48,996 bases of DNA from Ardenticatenaceae bacterium (lineage in GTDB: Bacteria > Chloroflexota > Anaerolineae > Promineifilales > Promineifilaceae): assembly GCA_020634215.1 (NCBI GenBank), contig JACKCD010000047.1, positions 1 through 48,996 of the forward strand. The letters are read 5' to 3'. Made by a program: the position numbers and the translations under genes. The notes below the pieces were generated by a model. The model had not been told where the DNA came from. It saw only the letters and a list, made by a program, of their open reading frames with translations, and did not search any database. This document shows, piece after piece, positions 7,849 to 16,745 of this stretch. Position 1 is the first letter of the stretch. Each line of letters begins with the position of its first letter.

Positions 7849-9915
7849 ATGAAGGAATACAAAACCGGACAGATTCGCAATGTCGTCCTGGCAGGGCATA
7901 ACGGAGCAGGCAAAACCATCTTCGTCGAACGCGCCCTCTTCAACACCGGTGCAACCACCCGCCTGGGTAAAGTTGAAAATGGCACCGCCGCCATGGACTT
8001 CGAGATAGAAGAAATAGAGCGCGGTAGCTCCATTTCAACCGCCTTGGCTGCCCTCGAATGGCGTGACCACAAAATCAACCTGCTCGACACGCCAGGTTTT
8101 ATAGACTTTGTTGGCGAAGTCAATAGTGCCATCAAAGTTGCCGACGGTGCCATCATCTTTGTGGAAGCCGTTTCCGGGGTCGAAGTAGGCACCGAGCTTG
8201 CCTGGCAAGCCATCGAACAAAAAAACATGCCCCGCGTCATCCTGGTCAACAAAATGGATCGAGACAATGTCCGTGTTGCACGTGTCATGACCAGCATTAC
8301 CGAAAACCTCCAAGGCAACTTTATTCCCCTGCAAATCCCCATCGGCGAAGGCCCCACCTTCAAAGGCGTTGTTGACCTTCTCTCCATGGAAGCCCGCTTA
8401 GGTGATGATGACAGCCGAGGCCCTATCCCCGACGATCTGGCCGATGCCGCCGAAGAAGCACGCATGGCCGTCATTGAAGCGGCTGCCGAAGGTGACGACG
8501 AGCTAATGGAAAAGTTCTTCGAGAATGACACCCTTCCAGACGAAGATATTGTTCGGGGGCTACGTTTAGCCATGCTGCAAGGGCTGTGCATCCCCGTTCT
8601 TTACTCAGCTCCACAACCAGGGATTGCCGTTATTCCTGCCTTAAACGCCCTCTATCGCCTCCTTCCCCCACCAAACCAGGCTCAACCAACCCATGCTACC
8701 AATGCAGACGGTGAGGATATTGTGTTAGAAGCCGATGACAACGCTGATTTGGCCGCCTTTATCTTCAAAACCCGGGAAGACACCTATGGCCGCACTAGCT
8801 ATATCCGCATTTTTAGTGGCTCCTTGGAGTCTGATTCTCGCGTTTGGGATGCCAATCTCGATAGCGAAGTTCGCGTTGGTACGCTACAGGCAGTGACCGG
8901 CAAAGAAAGCCAATCTGTGCCCCGGCTGCACAGTGGCGACATTGGCAGTGTGGTCAAGCTAGGCGATGCCCAAACCAACCACACCCTTTGCGACCGTGCC
9001 CACAGACTTAGCATTGCCCCAATTGAACAACCAAACCCCATTGCTTCAGTAGCAATTCATCCTGCTTCCCAATCTGATGTTGCCAAACTTAATCAATCCA
9101 TCCATCGGCTTATCATTGAAGACCCCACGCTAAGCACGCATACGGAAGAAGCAACCCATGAAAACATTCTTTCCGGCATGGGAACAACCCATCTGGAAAT
9201 TGCCATCAAAAAAGCTAAATCCAAGTTCGGGGTTAACATTACTACCAGCACCCCCAAGGTTCCCTATCGTGAAACCATCACTAAAACCCAGTCAGCAGAC
9301 TACACGCACAAAAAGCAGACGGGCGGTGCTGGGCAATATGGGCGTGTATTCTTGCGCGTTGAATCTATAGATGACAATGAGCAATTTGAGTTTGCCTCTG
9401 AAATTTTTGGCGGTGCCATTTCGGCTCCGTTTGTGGCGGCAACGGAAAAGGGATGCCGTCAGGCACTGGAAGGGGGCGTGCTGGCTGGTTATCCTGTATA
9501 TGGGGTCAAGGCCATTGTCTATGATGGGAAAGAACATCCGGTAGACTCAAAAGAAATTGCGTTCCAAATTGCCGGCCGAGAATGTTTCAAAATGGCTGTG
9601 ATGAAAGCCAATCCGGTTCTGCTGGAGCCAATCTATAATGTCTCCGTTACTGTGCCATCTGACTATATGGGTGACATCATGGGAGACATGAACACCCGCC
9701 GAGCAACTATTCAGGGGATAGATTCAGATGGCAATAAGAGCATCATCAAAGCGTTGGTACCACAAGCAGAAATGTTAACCTATGCGGCTGATTTACGTTC
9801 AATGACACAAGGACGCGGCATCTTTAGCATGACGTTTGAAAAGTATGAGCGCGTTCCCAACCATTTGCAAGATAGCCTAGTGAAGCAGCTTCAGGAACAG
9901 CGCGAGCAAGAGTAA
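7849..9915 (+). CDS. fusA2: Elongation factor G-like protein (EF-G2 type)
   Basis: A 688-residue translation GTPase with the full EF-G domain order. The G domain has GHNGAGKT (G1), DTPGFIDF (G3) and NKMD (G4). Domain II is near residues 300-390; domain IV includes YRETITK and KQTGGAGQYGRV; domain V carries EPIYNVSVTVPSDYMGDIMGDMNTR. Canonical EF-G1 has AHIDAGKT and DTPGHVDF; GHNGAGKT and DTPGF mark the divergent EF-G2/FusA2 group, whose exact role (alternative translocation or recycling factor) is unsettled. It has its own promoter and ends before a hairpin region. Notably it contains no AACGGCCGTT over 2.07 kb. Confidence 0.92.
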   Translation: MKEYKTGQIRNVVLAGHNGAGKTIFVERALFNTGATTRLGKVENGTAAMDFEIEEIERGSSISTALAALEWRDHKINLLDTPGFIDFVGEVNSAIKVADGAIIFVEAVSGVEVGTELAWQAIEQKNMPRVILVNKMDRDNVRVARVMTSITENLQGNFIPLQIPIGEGPTFKGVVDLLSMEARLGDDDSRGPIPDDLADAAEEARMAVIEAAAEGDDELMEKFFENDTLPDEDIVRGLRLAMLQGLCIPVLYSAPQPGIAVIPALNALYRLLPPPNQAQPTHATNADGEDIVLEADDNADLAAFIFKTREDTYGRTSYIRIFSGSLESDSRVWDANLDSEVRVGTLQAVTGKESQSVPRLHSGDIGSVVKLGDAQTNHTLCDRAHRLSIAPIEQPNPIASVAIHPASQSDVAKLNQSIHRLIIEDPTLSTHTEEATHENILSGMGTTHLEIAIKKAKSKFGVNITTSTPKVPYRETITKTQSADYTHKKQTGGAGQYGRVFLRVESIDDNEQFEFASEIFGGAISAPFVAATEKGCRQALEGGVLAGYPVYGVKAIVYDGKEHPVDSKEIAFQIAGRECFKMAVMKANPVLLEPIYNVSVTVPSDYMGDIMGDMNTRRATIQGIDSDGNKSIIKALVPQAEMLTYAADLRSMTQGRGIFSMTFEKYERVPNHLQDSLVKQLQEQREQE

Positions 9916-9947
9916 AGCTGATTATTATTTATACTCAAATTAGAATG

Positions 9948-9994
9948 AAACCTATGGTTTTTTGCCTCACAGGTGTCGCAAAAACCATGGGTTT
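9948..9994. repeat. Inverted repeat downstream of fusA2
   Basis: The arm AAACCTATGGTTTTTTGC (9948-9965) faces GCAAAAACCATGGGTTT (9978-9994), an imperfect 17-bp stem with a 12-base loop. It could be part of the transcript end of fusA2 or a separate dispersed palindrome. Confidence 0.6.
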
Positions 9995-10019
9995 CAAATG
10001 GCACGGAGTATAGTTTGCA

Positions 10020-10054
10020 AAACCCGGCCTACGATTAACGTGGGTCGGGTTTTT
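10020..10054 (+). terminator. Rho-independent-type terminator after fusA2
   Basis: AAACCCGGCC (10020-10029) pairs with GGTCGGGTTT (10043-10052), with one mismatch, followed by a short T run. The rest of the 9916-10235 spacer holds the inverted repeat at 9948-9994, one AACGGCCGTT at 10069 and a C-rich stretch, with no gene seen. Confidence 0.6.
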
Positions 10055-10235
10055 GTGTTTGGGGGAAAAACGGCCGTTTTCCCCTATCCCCCCTCTTCCC
10101 CCGCCCACCCCCATAAACAAACCGTGAAAAAGTCAGGCACATTGGCCTGGTTAGCCCTTTTGTCAGCCTAATCATGCTACTGTGCTGAATCCTTTTGGGC
10201 ACCTATCCGTTCTCTATCACAGAACAGGCAACATT

Positions 10236-10775
10236 ATGGATGACACAGAGTTAGTCAAACGCGCTCAACGCGGCAACAAACAAGCTGTTGGCAAACTATA
10301 CGACCGGCATCAGCCCCATATCTATCGCTTTGTCTGGTCACGAGTACAGCACCAGCAAACGGCCGAAGATATGACGGGTGAAATATTTATCCGAATGGTC
10401 AAAAACTTGCCCCATTACCAAGACGGTGGCACCCCCTTTCGCGCCTGGCTCTACCGCATTGCCCGCAATCTACTAACCGACTATTTTCGTCAGTCGGCAA
10501 GACAGATCCCCCTCGACGAGGTGGAAAATCTTATGGAAAGTACAGAATCACTTGATACCGTGGTGCAACACAAAATCACCGTCTCATCTGTCACCGAAGC
10601 ACTTGCAAAGATTGATCCAGAGCAGCGTGAAGTTGTAGTGATGCGTTTTTTGGTTGGATTGCCAATCAAAGAGGTTGCCATCAGCTTGAACAAAACGGTG
10701 CCGGCCGTGAAATCACTGCAACATCGTGGCCTGCAAGCACTGCGGGCAGCACTGCAGCAAAAGGCAACATCATGA
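10236..10775 (+). CDS. RNA polymerase sigma factor, ECF subfamily
   Basis: A 179-residue sigma-70 family protein with only regions 2 and 4, as in ECF factors. Region 2 has GKLYDRHQPHIYRFVWSRV and DMTGEIFIRMVKNLP, followed by FRAWLYRIARNLLTDYFR. Region 4 has the helix-turn-helix around VVVMRFLVGLPIKEVAISLNKTVPAVKSLQHRGLQALR. It directs RNA polymerase to a small regulon. The stop overlaps the start of the downstream FecR/DUF5666 membrane protein by 4 bases, so that protein is the likely partner or anti-sigma factor. ATG 10236 fits the family N-terminus; the upstream in-frame ATG at 10182 gives an unconserved extension. Confidence 0.93.
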   Translation: MDDTELVKRAQRGNKQAVGKLYDRHQPHIYRFVWSRVQHQQTAEDMTGEIFIRMVKNLPHYQDGGTPFRAWLYRIARNLLTDYFRQSARQIPLDEVENLMESTESLDTVVQHKITVSSVTEALAKIDPEQREVVVMRFLVGLPIKEVAISLNKTVPAVKSLQHRGLQALRAALQQKATS

Positions 10776-13168
10776 ATGAATTTGAAGATGTTTTACAAAC
10801 CCATTTGGAACGCCTGGAAGCGGGAGAGCCGTTAGCCAATTGCTTGGAAGAATTGCCAGCAACGGAGAAGCAACTATTACAATTAGCGGCTTTGCTGCGC
10901 GAAATGCCTTTTCCGCAGGCGACACCGGCTGCTGTTGCCCAACAACGAGCGCGGCTTTTGGCTGCTGTACCTAAGGAAACAGCTATGAAACAGGAATCGC
11001 TACCTTTTTGGCAGTTGCTTTTTACCAGTTGGCCGAGAACGGCCGTTACCATTGCCATTGTCGGGCTGATCTTTGTCCTTAGCCTGTACTGGCTGCGACC
11101 AAACGCCCAACCAGCAGCAGAAACAGGCGAAACGGTGGCAGAAATAGCGGCGACCAAACCAACGCAGTTGGCCGAAAATGAGACAGCAGAAATGGCACAA
11201 AATGCGGTAGAAGAAACGGCCGTTTCACCCACCCCCACGACCATCTCCCCTGCCGCCAACGACCCCACAACCCAAGCCTTTCTCCCAATTTTAGAATCCT
11301 CTCCCTTTATTGATGCCCACACGGCCACCATTCAGGAAGCCGTCGGGCTGGTTGAAGTACAAGACAAAAACGGCCGTTGGCACCAAGCCAAACGCGGCAC
11401 CACACTCCAAGCCGGGCAGCGTCTTCGCACCTACCCCCTCTCCAAAACCAAAATCCTCTTTTACGACGGCAGCGAAGCCACCCTATCCGCCAACAGCGAA
11501 CTTTCCCTCGACCAGCTTGACGCCCAAAAACCAGCCGACGGCTTCCGCACCATCCTCATGACCCAGTGGCTTGGCGAAAGCCAGCACCAGGTCGACTTCC
11601 GCAATGACGGCAGCTCCCGTTACGAAGTCAACACCCCCAACGGATCCGGCGTTGCCCGTGGCACCGTTTTTCAGGTCATCGTCGCTGCCCAAACCCAGTT
11701 TCTCGTCCGCGAAGGGCGGGTTGATGTCACCAACCAAAGCAGCACCGTGACCGTGATTGCCGGGCATCTCACAACCATCGCCCCCAGCCAACCGCCCACC
11801 CCACCCCAGTTCATCATTACCGGCGAAGGTGAAGTCACGGCAAACGGCCTCGATTGGATCATCGGCGGGCAAACGTTTGCCACCACCAACAGCACAGTCA
11901 TCATTGGCAACCCCCAGATTGGCGACATTGCCCACGTCACCGGCTATCGGCAGCCCGACGGCACGATGGTTGCCATACTCATCACCCTCCTGCACCGCAG
12001 CCCCGCCAACCAGTTCCAACTCAGCGGTGATGTTACCGCCATCGAAGCAGAGGTATGGGTTGTGGCTGGTAAAACCATCGCCATTACAGACGAAACCACC
12101 ATTGACGGTGCTATCGTCTTGGGCGACAGGGTGCGCGTTCAAGGTTACATACTGCCCGATGGCACCTTAGCTGCCAACAGCATTGAGCGCGTTACTGACG
12201 ACTACCCCTTTACCTTTGTCGGCATTGTAGCCGCCATTGACAGCGAAAGCTGGACGGTTTCCGATATTGAGGTCACGGTTGATGGCGACACAGCCATTGC
12301 AGACGGTATCGCCGTCGGCGATTTGGCTCAGGTCAGTGGCACGATTTTGGCCGATGGCACGTGGTTGGCAACAAACATCAGCCGCATTACCGAGGAGGCC
12401 GATTTTGTCCTAACAGGAGCCGTGAACAGTATAGAACCTTGGGTGGCTGCTGGAGTCGGGTTTACGGTTGATTCGTTTACCCAGATTGATTCTGGCATTG
12501 AGGTGGAGTCACTGGTGCGTGTTTCTGGGCAAGTGTTGGCCGATGGAACCTGGTTGGCAACGTCCATCACGCTGCTGGATATAGCCGCCCCCCTGCAAAT
12601 CACTTTTGTGGGTATCGTCAACACCGTCGATCCGTGGCGCGTCAGTGGGATTGACCTAAGTGTAGATGATAAAACAGTGATTGAGGCTGGAATTGTGGTG
12701 GGGGATCAGGTGAAAATAACGGCCGTTATTCTCCCCAATGGCACCCTCCTAGCCCAAACCATCACGCTCATCAGCCCAGACACCCATCCCACCGGCTGCT
12801 TCACCATCGCCACCGTCATCATCAGCAGCGGCAATGGAGCCATCACCCTGGAAGGGTTGCCGGACATTACGCTTGATGACCAAATTGCCATAGAAGGGGA
12901 GCTGATACCGAACGCTATCGTTCTCATCACCCTTTGCAACCACAATGATGGCACCATCACCATCATTACCATTATTGTCATCTACCAAGCCCCGCCACCA
13001 CCCCAGCCCGCCGACAATCATGATGACGATGATAATGATGGGGATGGCAACGAAAATGGTGGTGGCAAAGTCACCGTTTGCCACAAAGGACGCAACACGA
13101 TTACCATCGCCCGCGCCGCCCTCAACGCCCACCTCGGCCACGGGGACCAAGTTGGTGCTTGCCCCTAA
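10772..13168 (+). CDS. FecR-domain, DUF5666-repeat membrane protein (likely anti-sigma partner)
   Basis: A 798-residue protein. The cytoplasmic N-terminus (~1-85) is helical and could bind the sigma factor encoded just upstream (4-base overlap). One membrane helix lies at ~90-108. The external part begins with a Pro/Thr-rich linker, then a FecR-like domain (~170-300: GRWHQAKRGTTLQAGQRLRT, GVARGTVFQV, LVREGRVDVTN, VIAGH). Five to six ~60-residue DUF5666-type repeats follow, each with a GDxVxVxGxxLxDGTxxA core. The C-terminus has an Asp/Asn-rich stretch and ends with VCHKGRNTI...HLGHGD, a small Cys/His module seen at the ends of some secreted proteins. The ligand sensed is unknown. Confidence 0.85.
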   Translation: MNEFEDVLQTHLERLEAGEPLANCLEELPATEKQLLQLAALLREMPFPQATPAAVAQQRARLLAAVPKETAMKQESLPFWQLLFTSWPRTAVTIAIVGLIFVLSLYWLRPNAQPAAETGETVAEIAATKPTQLAENETAEMAQNAVEETAVSPTPTTISPAANDPTTQAFLPILESSPFIDAHTATIQEAVGLVEVQDKNGRWHQAKRGTTLQAGQRLRTYPLSKTKILFYDGSEATLSANSELSLDQLDAQKPADGFRTILMTQWLGESQHQVDFRNDGSSRYEVNTPNGSGVARGTVFQVIVAAQTQFLVREGRVDVTNQSSTVTVIAGHLTTIAPSQPPTPPQFIITGEGEVTANGLDWIIGGQTFATTNSTVIIGNPQIGDIAHVTGYRQPDGTMVAILITLLHRSPANQFQLSGDVTAIEAEVWVVAGKTIAITDETTIDGAIVLGDRVRVQGYILPDGTLAANSIERVTDDYPFTFVGIVAAIDSESWTVSDIEVTVDGDTAIADGIAVGDLAQVSGTILADGTWLATNISRITEEADFVLTGAVNSIEPWVAAGVGFTVDSFTQIDSGIEVESLVRVSGQVLADGTWLATSITLLDIAAPLQITFVGIVNTVDPWRVSGIDLSVDDKTVIEAGIVVGDQVKITAVILPNGTLLAQTITLISPDTHPTGCFTIATVIISSGNGAITLEGLPDITLDDQIAIEGELIPNAIVLITLCNHNDGTITIITIIVIYQAPPPPQPADNHDDDDNDGDGNENGGGKVTVCHKGRNTITIARAALNAHLGHGDQVGACP

Positions 13169-13178
13169 CAACAACAAT

Positions 13179-13211
13179 CAGGAAGTTGGCCTGTAGCCGG
13201 CCAACTTCCTG
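13179..13211. terminator. Bidirectional hairpin between convergent genes
   Basis: CAGGAAGTTGGCC (13179-13191) and its exact reverse complement (13199-13211) form a perfect 13-bp stem with a 7-base loop. It sits in the short gap between the FecR protein (+) and the membrane protein (-), which fits a two-way terminator. Confidence 0.75.
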
Positions 13212-13221
13212 ACCAATACAC

Positions 13222-14196
13222 CTAAAGTGCATCATCAGCCGCCATTTTATGGCCGCTATCTTTATTCAAAAACTCCTGATACGCCAGCGTAAAAACTGTA
13301 GATTGGTAAGCCGTTACAACTGAGTTGATAGCAGCAGCTACCACAGCCAAGACCAAACCTCCCACGATCCCGGCCGCTATTTCCACGGCTCCCAATGAAC
13401 CACCCCGAACCGCTTGGAAGATAAGTGGTCCAAAGGAGAGAAAGGCTAGCGGAATCATGACAATGCCAACGGCAAAGCCAACCACTAAACTGATGACGAC
13501 AAAGATGACCGCCAGCACAATAATCTCACCCAGGTTGCTCTTGAAAATTTGCCAGCCGTGACGAATGCTATCCATGATACCCATCTCTTGCAGCATGATG
13601 CCACGTTGGGCAAAGGCGGAAATGCCCTGGAGAATGAGGCCAATGGGCAAAGCTAGGCAGAGTAAACCACAAACTGCAAAGATCACCGCACCAAGGGAGC
13701 CAATAACGGCCGTTGGGTCTTGTTCAGCCATATCGGCCATGGTAAAAATGCTAAAACCCACCGCTCCTGCAATAACCAGTGCCACGACAAAGATTAAAAT
13801 GGCGAACGGCAGGAACAGCAGCAAGCTCAACCCAACCAACCGCCCAATCTTGGCCCAACCATCGGCAAAGGCTTGGCGAAACGTCATCTTCTCGCCCGCA
13901 TCCAGCCGCGCCGCTGCGCTGATGAGACCACCCCGTGCCGTCACCCCCACAACCCACAACACAATGCCCAGCAGGAAGAAGAAGCAAACAGCGGCAACGA
14001 TCAGCGCAGCATATTGCAGCCAAAATGCTTCCATCTGCCCACCGCCGGGAAACTGGCTACCATCCATACGGAAATTGGAATTGCTGCCACTGCCACCACC
14101 ACTACTACCCAATGCAGCCAAAAAGCCGAGCAACAACATGAATTTGTTGCCCCACACAATGTCCCAAGAACGTTTTAACAACTTACCGTAATCCAT
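13222..14196 (-). CDS. Multi-pass membrane protein of unknown function
   Basis: About 324 residues with roughly six hydrophobic segments, for example LLLGFLAALG, AALIVAAVCFFFLLGIVLWVVGV, LSLLLFLPFAILIFVVALVIAGAVGFSIF, VIFAVCGLLCLALPIGLIL, and two near the C-terminus. A Gly/Ser/Asn-rich loop follows the first. The organisation, with amphipathic stretches such as RHGWQIFKSNLGEIIVLAVI, resembles DUF7544/DUF4013-like or glycerophosphodiester-phosphodiesterase membrane domains found widely in Chloroflexota; I cannot assign a reaction. ATG 14196 has GGTGTGGATG upstream on the coding strand. The in-frame start at 14232 lies inside a heptad repeat. Confidence 0.75.
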   Translation of the reverse strand: MDYGKLLKRSWDIVWGNKFMLLLGFLAALGSSGGGSGSNSNFRMDGSQFPGGGQMEAFWLQYAALIVAAVCFFFLLGIVLWVVGVTARGGLISAAARLDAGEKMTFRQAFADGWAKIGRLVGLSLLLFLPFAILIFVVALVIAGAVGFSIFTMADMAEQDPTAVIGSLGAVIFAVCGLLCLALPIGLILQGISAFAQRGIMLQEMGIMDSIRHGWQIFKSNLGEIIVLAVIFVVISLVVGFAVGIVMIPLAFLSFGPLIFQAVRGGSLGAVEIAAGIVGGLVLAVVAAAINSVVTAYQSTVFTLAYQEFLNKDSGHKMAADDAL

Positions 14197-14212
14197 TTCA
14201 TCCACACCTTTG

Positions 14213-14271
14213 GGTCGGTAATCAGTGAACAATTTGCACTGATTACTGATAACTGATTACCGATTACCGCA
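14213..14271. repeat. Heptad hairpin repeat, family GGTAATC
   Basis: Units of GGTAATC/AGTGAAC on one arm face ACTGATT/ACTGATA/ACTGATT/ACCGATT on the other. It fills the spacer between guaA and the downstream membrane gene on the minus strand. Confidence 0.8.
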
Positions 14272-14272
14272 A

Positions 14273-15871
14273 CTATTCCCACTCAATCGTTCCCGGTGGC
14301 TTCGATGTGATGTCGTAGACGACACGGTTGACACCGGCAACCTCGTTAACAATGCGGCGGCTGACGTGGGCAAGCAGGTCGTAGGGCAACCGCGCCCAGT
14401 CGGCCGTCATAAAATCTTCGGTGGTGACGGCGCGGAGGGCAATGACTTCTTCATAGGAACGGCCGTCGCCCATGACCCCCACACTCTTCACCGGCAGCAG
14501 CACCGCAAACGCCTGCTGCGTTCCCTGCTTCAGCATCCCCGCCCGGCGCAACTCATCAGTAAAAATGGCATCCGCCTGCCGCAGCCGCTCCAGCCGCTGC
14601 CAGGTCAGCTCACCCAAACAGCGAATTGACAACCCTGGCCCCGGAAACGGCTGCCGCCAAATGAGGCTGTCGGGCAGCCCTAACGCCGTGCCAATGCGCC
14701 GCACTTCGTCCTTAAACAACTGCTTCAACGGCTCCACCAGCTCAAAATCCATGTCGTCGGGTAGGCCACCAACATTGTGATGAGTTTTAATGACGTGTGC
14801 CTCTTTTTTATCCTTGCCCGCGCTCTCGATCACATCTGGGTAAATCGTCCCCTGCGCCAAAAAGTCAATCTGACCCAGCTTATTGGCCTCGCGCTCAAAA
14901 ATGCGAACAAATTTTTCGCCAATGATGCGCCGCTTTTGCTCTGGTTCGGTTACACCATCCAGCACCTCCAGATATTCCTCAACCGCATTGACCGCCACCA
15001 GCTTCATGCCCTGCTCGCGCTCAAAGGTTTCGACAACTTGGGCGGCTTCGCCCTGCCGCAAGAGGCCGTGGTCAACAAAAATGCAGGTGAGTTGGTCGCC
15101 AATGGCGCGGTGAATGAGGGCAGCCGCAACGGCCGAATCTACGCCGCCGCTTAGCCCCAAAACGACGTGGCCGCTGCCGACTTGGGTGCGAATAACGGCC
15201 GTTTCTTCCTCAATAAAATTCGCCGGTGTCCAATCAGCCGCGCAGCCACAAATGGCCTGGACAAAATTCCGCAGCAGCGTCCCCCCCTGCGGCGTATGCA
15301 CCACCTCCGGGTGAAACTGCACCGCATAATACCCCCGCGCCTCATCCGCCGCCGCCGCCAAGGGCGAATTAGCCGAATGCGCCAAAATCTGAAAACCCGG
15401 CGGCAATACCTCCACCTTGTCGCCGTGGCTCATCCAAACCTGCCGAGGATTGGCGATTGGAGAATTGGCGATTGGAGATTGGGATGAATCTCCAATCGCC
15501 AATCGCCAATCTCTAAATAGCCCATTCCCTGCGCCATTCACCTCCAAAACGGCCGGCCCATACTCCCGCCGCGTGCTGCCAGCCACTCGGCCGCCCAGCG
15601 TATGCGCCAAAAGCTGCATTCCGTAACAAATGCCCAGCACCGGCACGCCGCTTGCCAGCACATAGGCCGGCAGTGTCGGAGCATTGGGATCATAGACACT
15701 GTTAGGGCCACCGCTAAGAATAAATCCCTTTGGGTTGTGCGCCAAAATAATGTCGGCCGGGGTGCGCCAAGAAAAAAGCTCACAATACACATTGGCCTCA
15801 CGCACCCGCCGCGCAATAAGCTGCGAATATTGGGAGCCGTAATCCAGAACAATGATGGTGTCGTGTGACAT
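14273..15871 (-). CDS. guaA: GMP synthase (glutamine-hydrolysing), with in-frame repeat insertion
   Basis: About 532 residues. The enzyme converts XMP to GMP with ATP and glutamine. The N-terminal class I glutaminase has IIVLDYGSQYSQLIARRVRE, the nucleophile in GICYGMQ (Cys ~82) and the His-Glu pair in FHPEVVHT. The ATP-pyrophosphatase loop is LGLSGGVDSAVAA, and the C-terminus YDITSKPPGTIEWE is the GuaA dimer-domain ending. Oddly, about 22 residues at ~121-142, between LFRD and RQVWMSHGD, are encoded by a GATTGGC/GGAGATT-type heptad hairpin, so a spacer-type repeat has been accommodated in frame. ATG 15871 (MSHDTII) is the start; the longer frame to 16069 only translates spacer repeats. xpt lies upstream on the same strand, giving xanthine to XMP to GMP. 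Confidence 0.96.
   Translation of the reverse strand: MSHDTIIVLDYGSQYSQLIARRVREANVYCELFSWRTPADIILAHNPKGFILSGGPNSVYDPNAPTLPAYVLASGVPVLGICYGMQLLAHTLGGRVAGSTRREYGPAVLEVNGAGNGLFRDWRLAIGDSSQSPIANSPIANPRQVWMSHGDKVEVLPPGFQILAHSANSPLAAAADEARGYYAVQFHPEVVHTPQGGTLLRNFVQAICGCAADWTPANFIEEETAVIRTQVGSGHVVLGLSGGVDSAVAAALIHRAIGDQLTCIFVDHGLLRQGEAAQVVETFEREQGMKLVAVNAVEEYLEVLDGVTEPEQKRRIIGEKFVRIFEREANKLGQIDFLAQGTIYPDVIESAGKDKKEAHVIKTHHNVGGLPDDMDFELVEPLKQLFKDEVRRIGTALGLPDSLIWRQPFPGPGLSIRCLGELTWQRLERLRQADAIFTDELRRAGMLKQGTQQAFAVLLPVKSVGVMGDGRSYEEVIALRAVTTEDFMTADWARLPYDLLAHVSRRIVNEVAGVNRVVYDITSKPPGTIEWE
15447..15516. repeat. Heptad hairpin repeat inside guaA
   Basis: Units GATTGGC, GATTGGA, then (after one 8-bp unit) GATTGGC, GATTGGA form one arm. 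ATCTCCA, ATCGCCA, ATCGCCA, ATCTC form the other. It is the GGAGATT family, but located within the guaA coding sequence. It translates on the minus strand to an unconserved segment that includes LAIGDSSQSPIANSPIAN. Confidence 0.85.
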
Positions 15872-15880
15872 ATGAGGAGA

Positions 15881-15938
15881 GTGGGGAGTAGGGAGTAGGG
15901 AGTGGAGATTCACCTCACTCCTTACTCCCCACTCCCGA
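15881..15938. repeat. Heptad hairpin repeat, family GGAGTAG (xpt-guaA spacer)
   Basis: GTGGGGAGTAGGGAGTAGGG forms the left arm, and CTCACTCCTTACTCCCCACT the right arm. It fills the spacer between xpt and guaA on the minus strand. Confidence 0.85.
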
Positions 15939-15944
15939 CATTTC

Positions 15945-16520
15945 TTAATCCGCCAACTCAATACGGCCATTATCCATATTGGTAATAATCGCCGCCGAAT
16001 AGATAGGCACTTGCCAATGGTTAAGCGCGTCGCGGCCACCTTCAAAACTTTTTTCCACCACGGTAGCAATGCCCACCAAGGTCGCGCCGCTGTTATGTAC
16101 TATACGTGCCAGCGCGTCAATCGTTTTACCCGTCGCCAAAAAATCATCCACAACCAGCACCCGATCCTCCTTATGTAAAAACTCTGGCGACACCATTAAC
16201 AGCACTTCGCCCCCCTTGGTGTGACTGGGAGCCGCATCCACATACACCGGCTCCTGCATCGTGATGGGCTTATGTTTCCGCGCATAAACCACGGGGATAT
16301 TGCCCAACGCTTTGCCCGCCATCACCGCTGGAATGATGCCACTCACTTCAGCAGTGAGGATGCGCGTAGGCTGCGAGTGGGCAAACTTTGCCGCAATCGC
16401 CTGCCCTACCGCTTCCAGCAGCAGCGCGTCTACCTGATGGTTCAAAAAACTATCAATCTTCAAAATCCCGCGTCCGAGATTTTGCCCTTCCCGTTCGATC
16501 CGCTCTTTTAATGCTTCCAT
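15945..16520 (-). CDS. xpt: Xanthine phosphoribosyltransferase
   Basis: A 191-residue type-I phosphoribosyltransferase, the usual Xpt length. It makes XMP from xanthine and PRPP. The N-terminus MEALKERIEREG and ILKIDSFLNHQVD are typical of Xpt. The PRPP loop is VLVVDDFLATGKT, and the purine-binding hood has ILTAEVSGIIPA. It precedes guaA on the same strand with only a heptad hairpin between them, so both products act in one salvage route to GMP. I looked for a purine riboswitch in the 225-base upstream region and did not recognise one. Confidence 0.94.
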   Translation of the reverse strand: MEALKERIEREGQNLGRGILKIDSFLNHQVDALLLEAVGQAIAAKFAHSQPTRILTAEVSGIIPAVMAGKALGNIPVVYARKHKPITMQEPVYVDAAPSHTKGGEVLLMVSPEFLHKEDRVLVVDDFLATGKTIDALARIVHNSGATLVGIATVVEKSFEGGRDALNHWQVPIYSAAIITNMDNGRIELAD

Positions 16521-16668
16521 AATTGGCGATTATCCATTAGGATTACAGGAGAACGCAACTGTTTGGTGGTATTTTAGCAACTTGTTACAAGCAAGATTGG
16601 TGGGCAATTGGATAGGATCACCAAGAAAAAGCGACACTAGCAGCATTTGCGCTATCTTTCACAAATTC

Positions 16669-16697
16669 TTGACGGGGCATAGGTAGTGGCCTATAAT
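16669..16697 (+). promoter_or_regulatory. Sigma-70-type promoter for polyprenyl synthase
   Basis: TTGACG at 16669-16674, a 17-base spacer, then a perfect TATAAT at 16692-16697. It lies about 50 bases before the start codon of the downstream gene and is one of the best promoter matches in the window. Confidence 0.8.
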
Positions 16698-16745
16698 CTC
16701 TGTAACAAACCGTTCAAAAAAAATTGAAAGTTGTGAACAAGGCAC

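Noticed and set aside
11483..12142. Long minus-strand frame opposite the FecR/DUF5666 gene, and similar antisense frames such as 2091-2642, 4356-5003 and 44836-45468
   Set aside because: They mirror well-supported genes in GC-rich DNA, have no ribosome sites, no domains and low-complexity translations.
16521..16745. Purine riboswitch upstream of xpt
   Set aside because: I could not find the conserved core or paired P2/P3 loops on the minus strand; only a plus-strand promoter for the next gene is clear.
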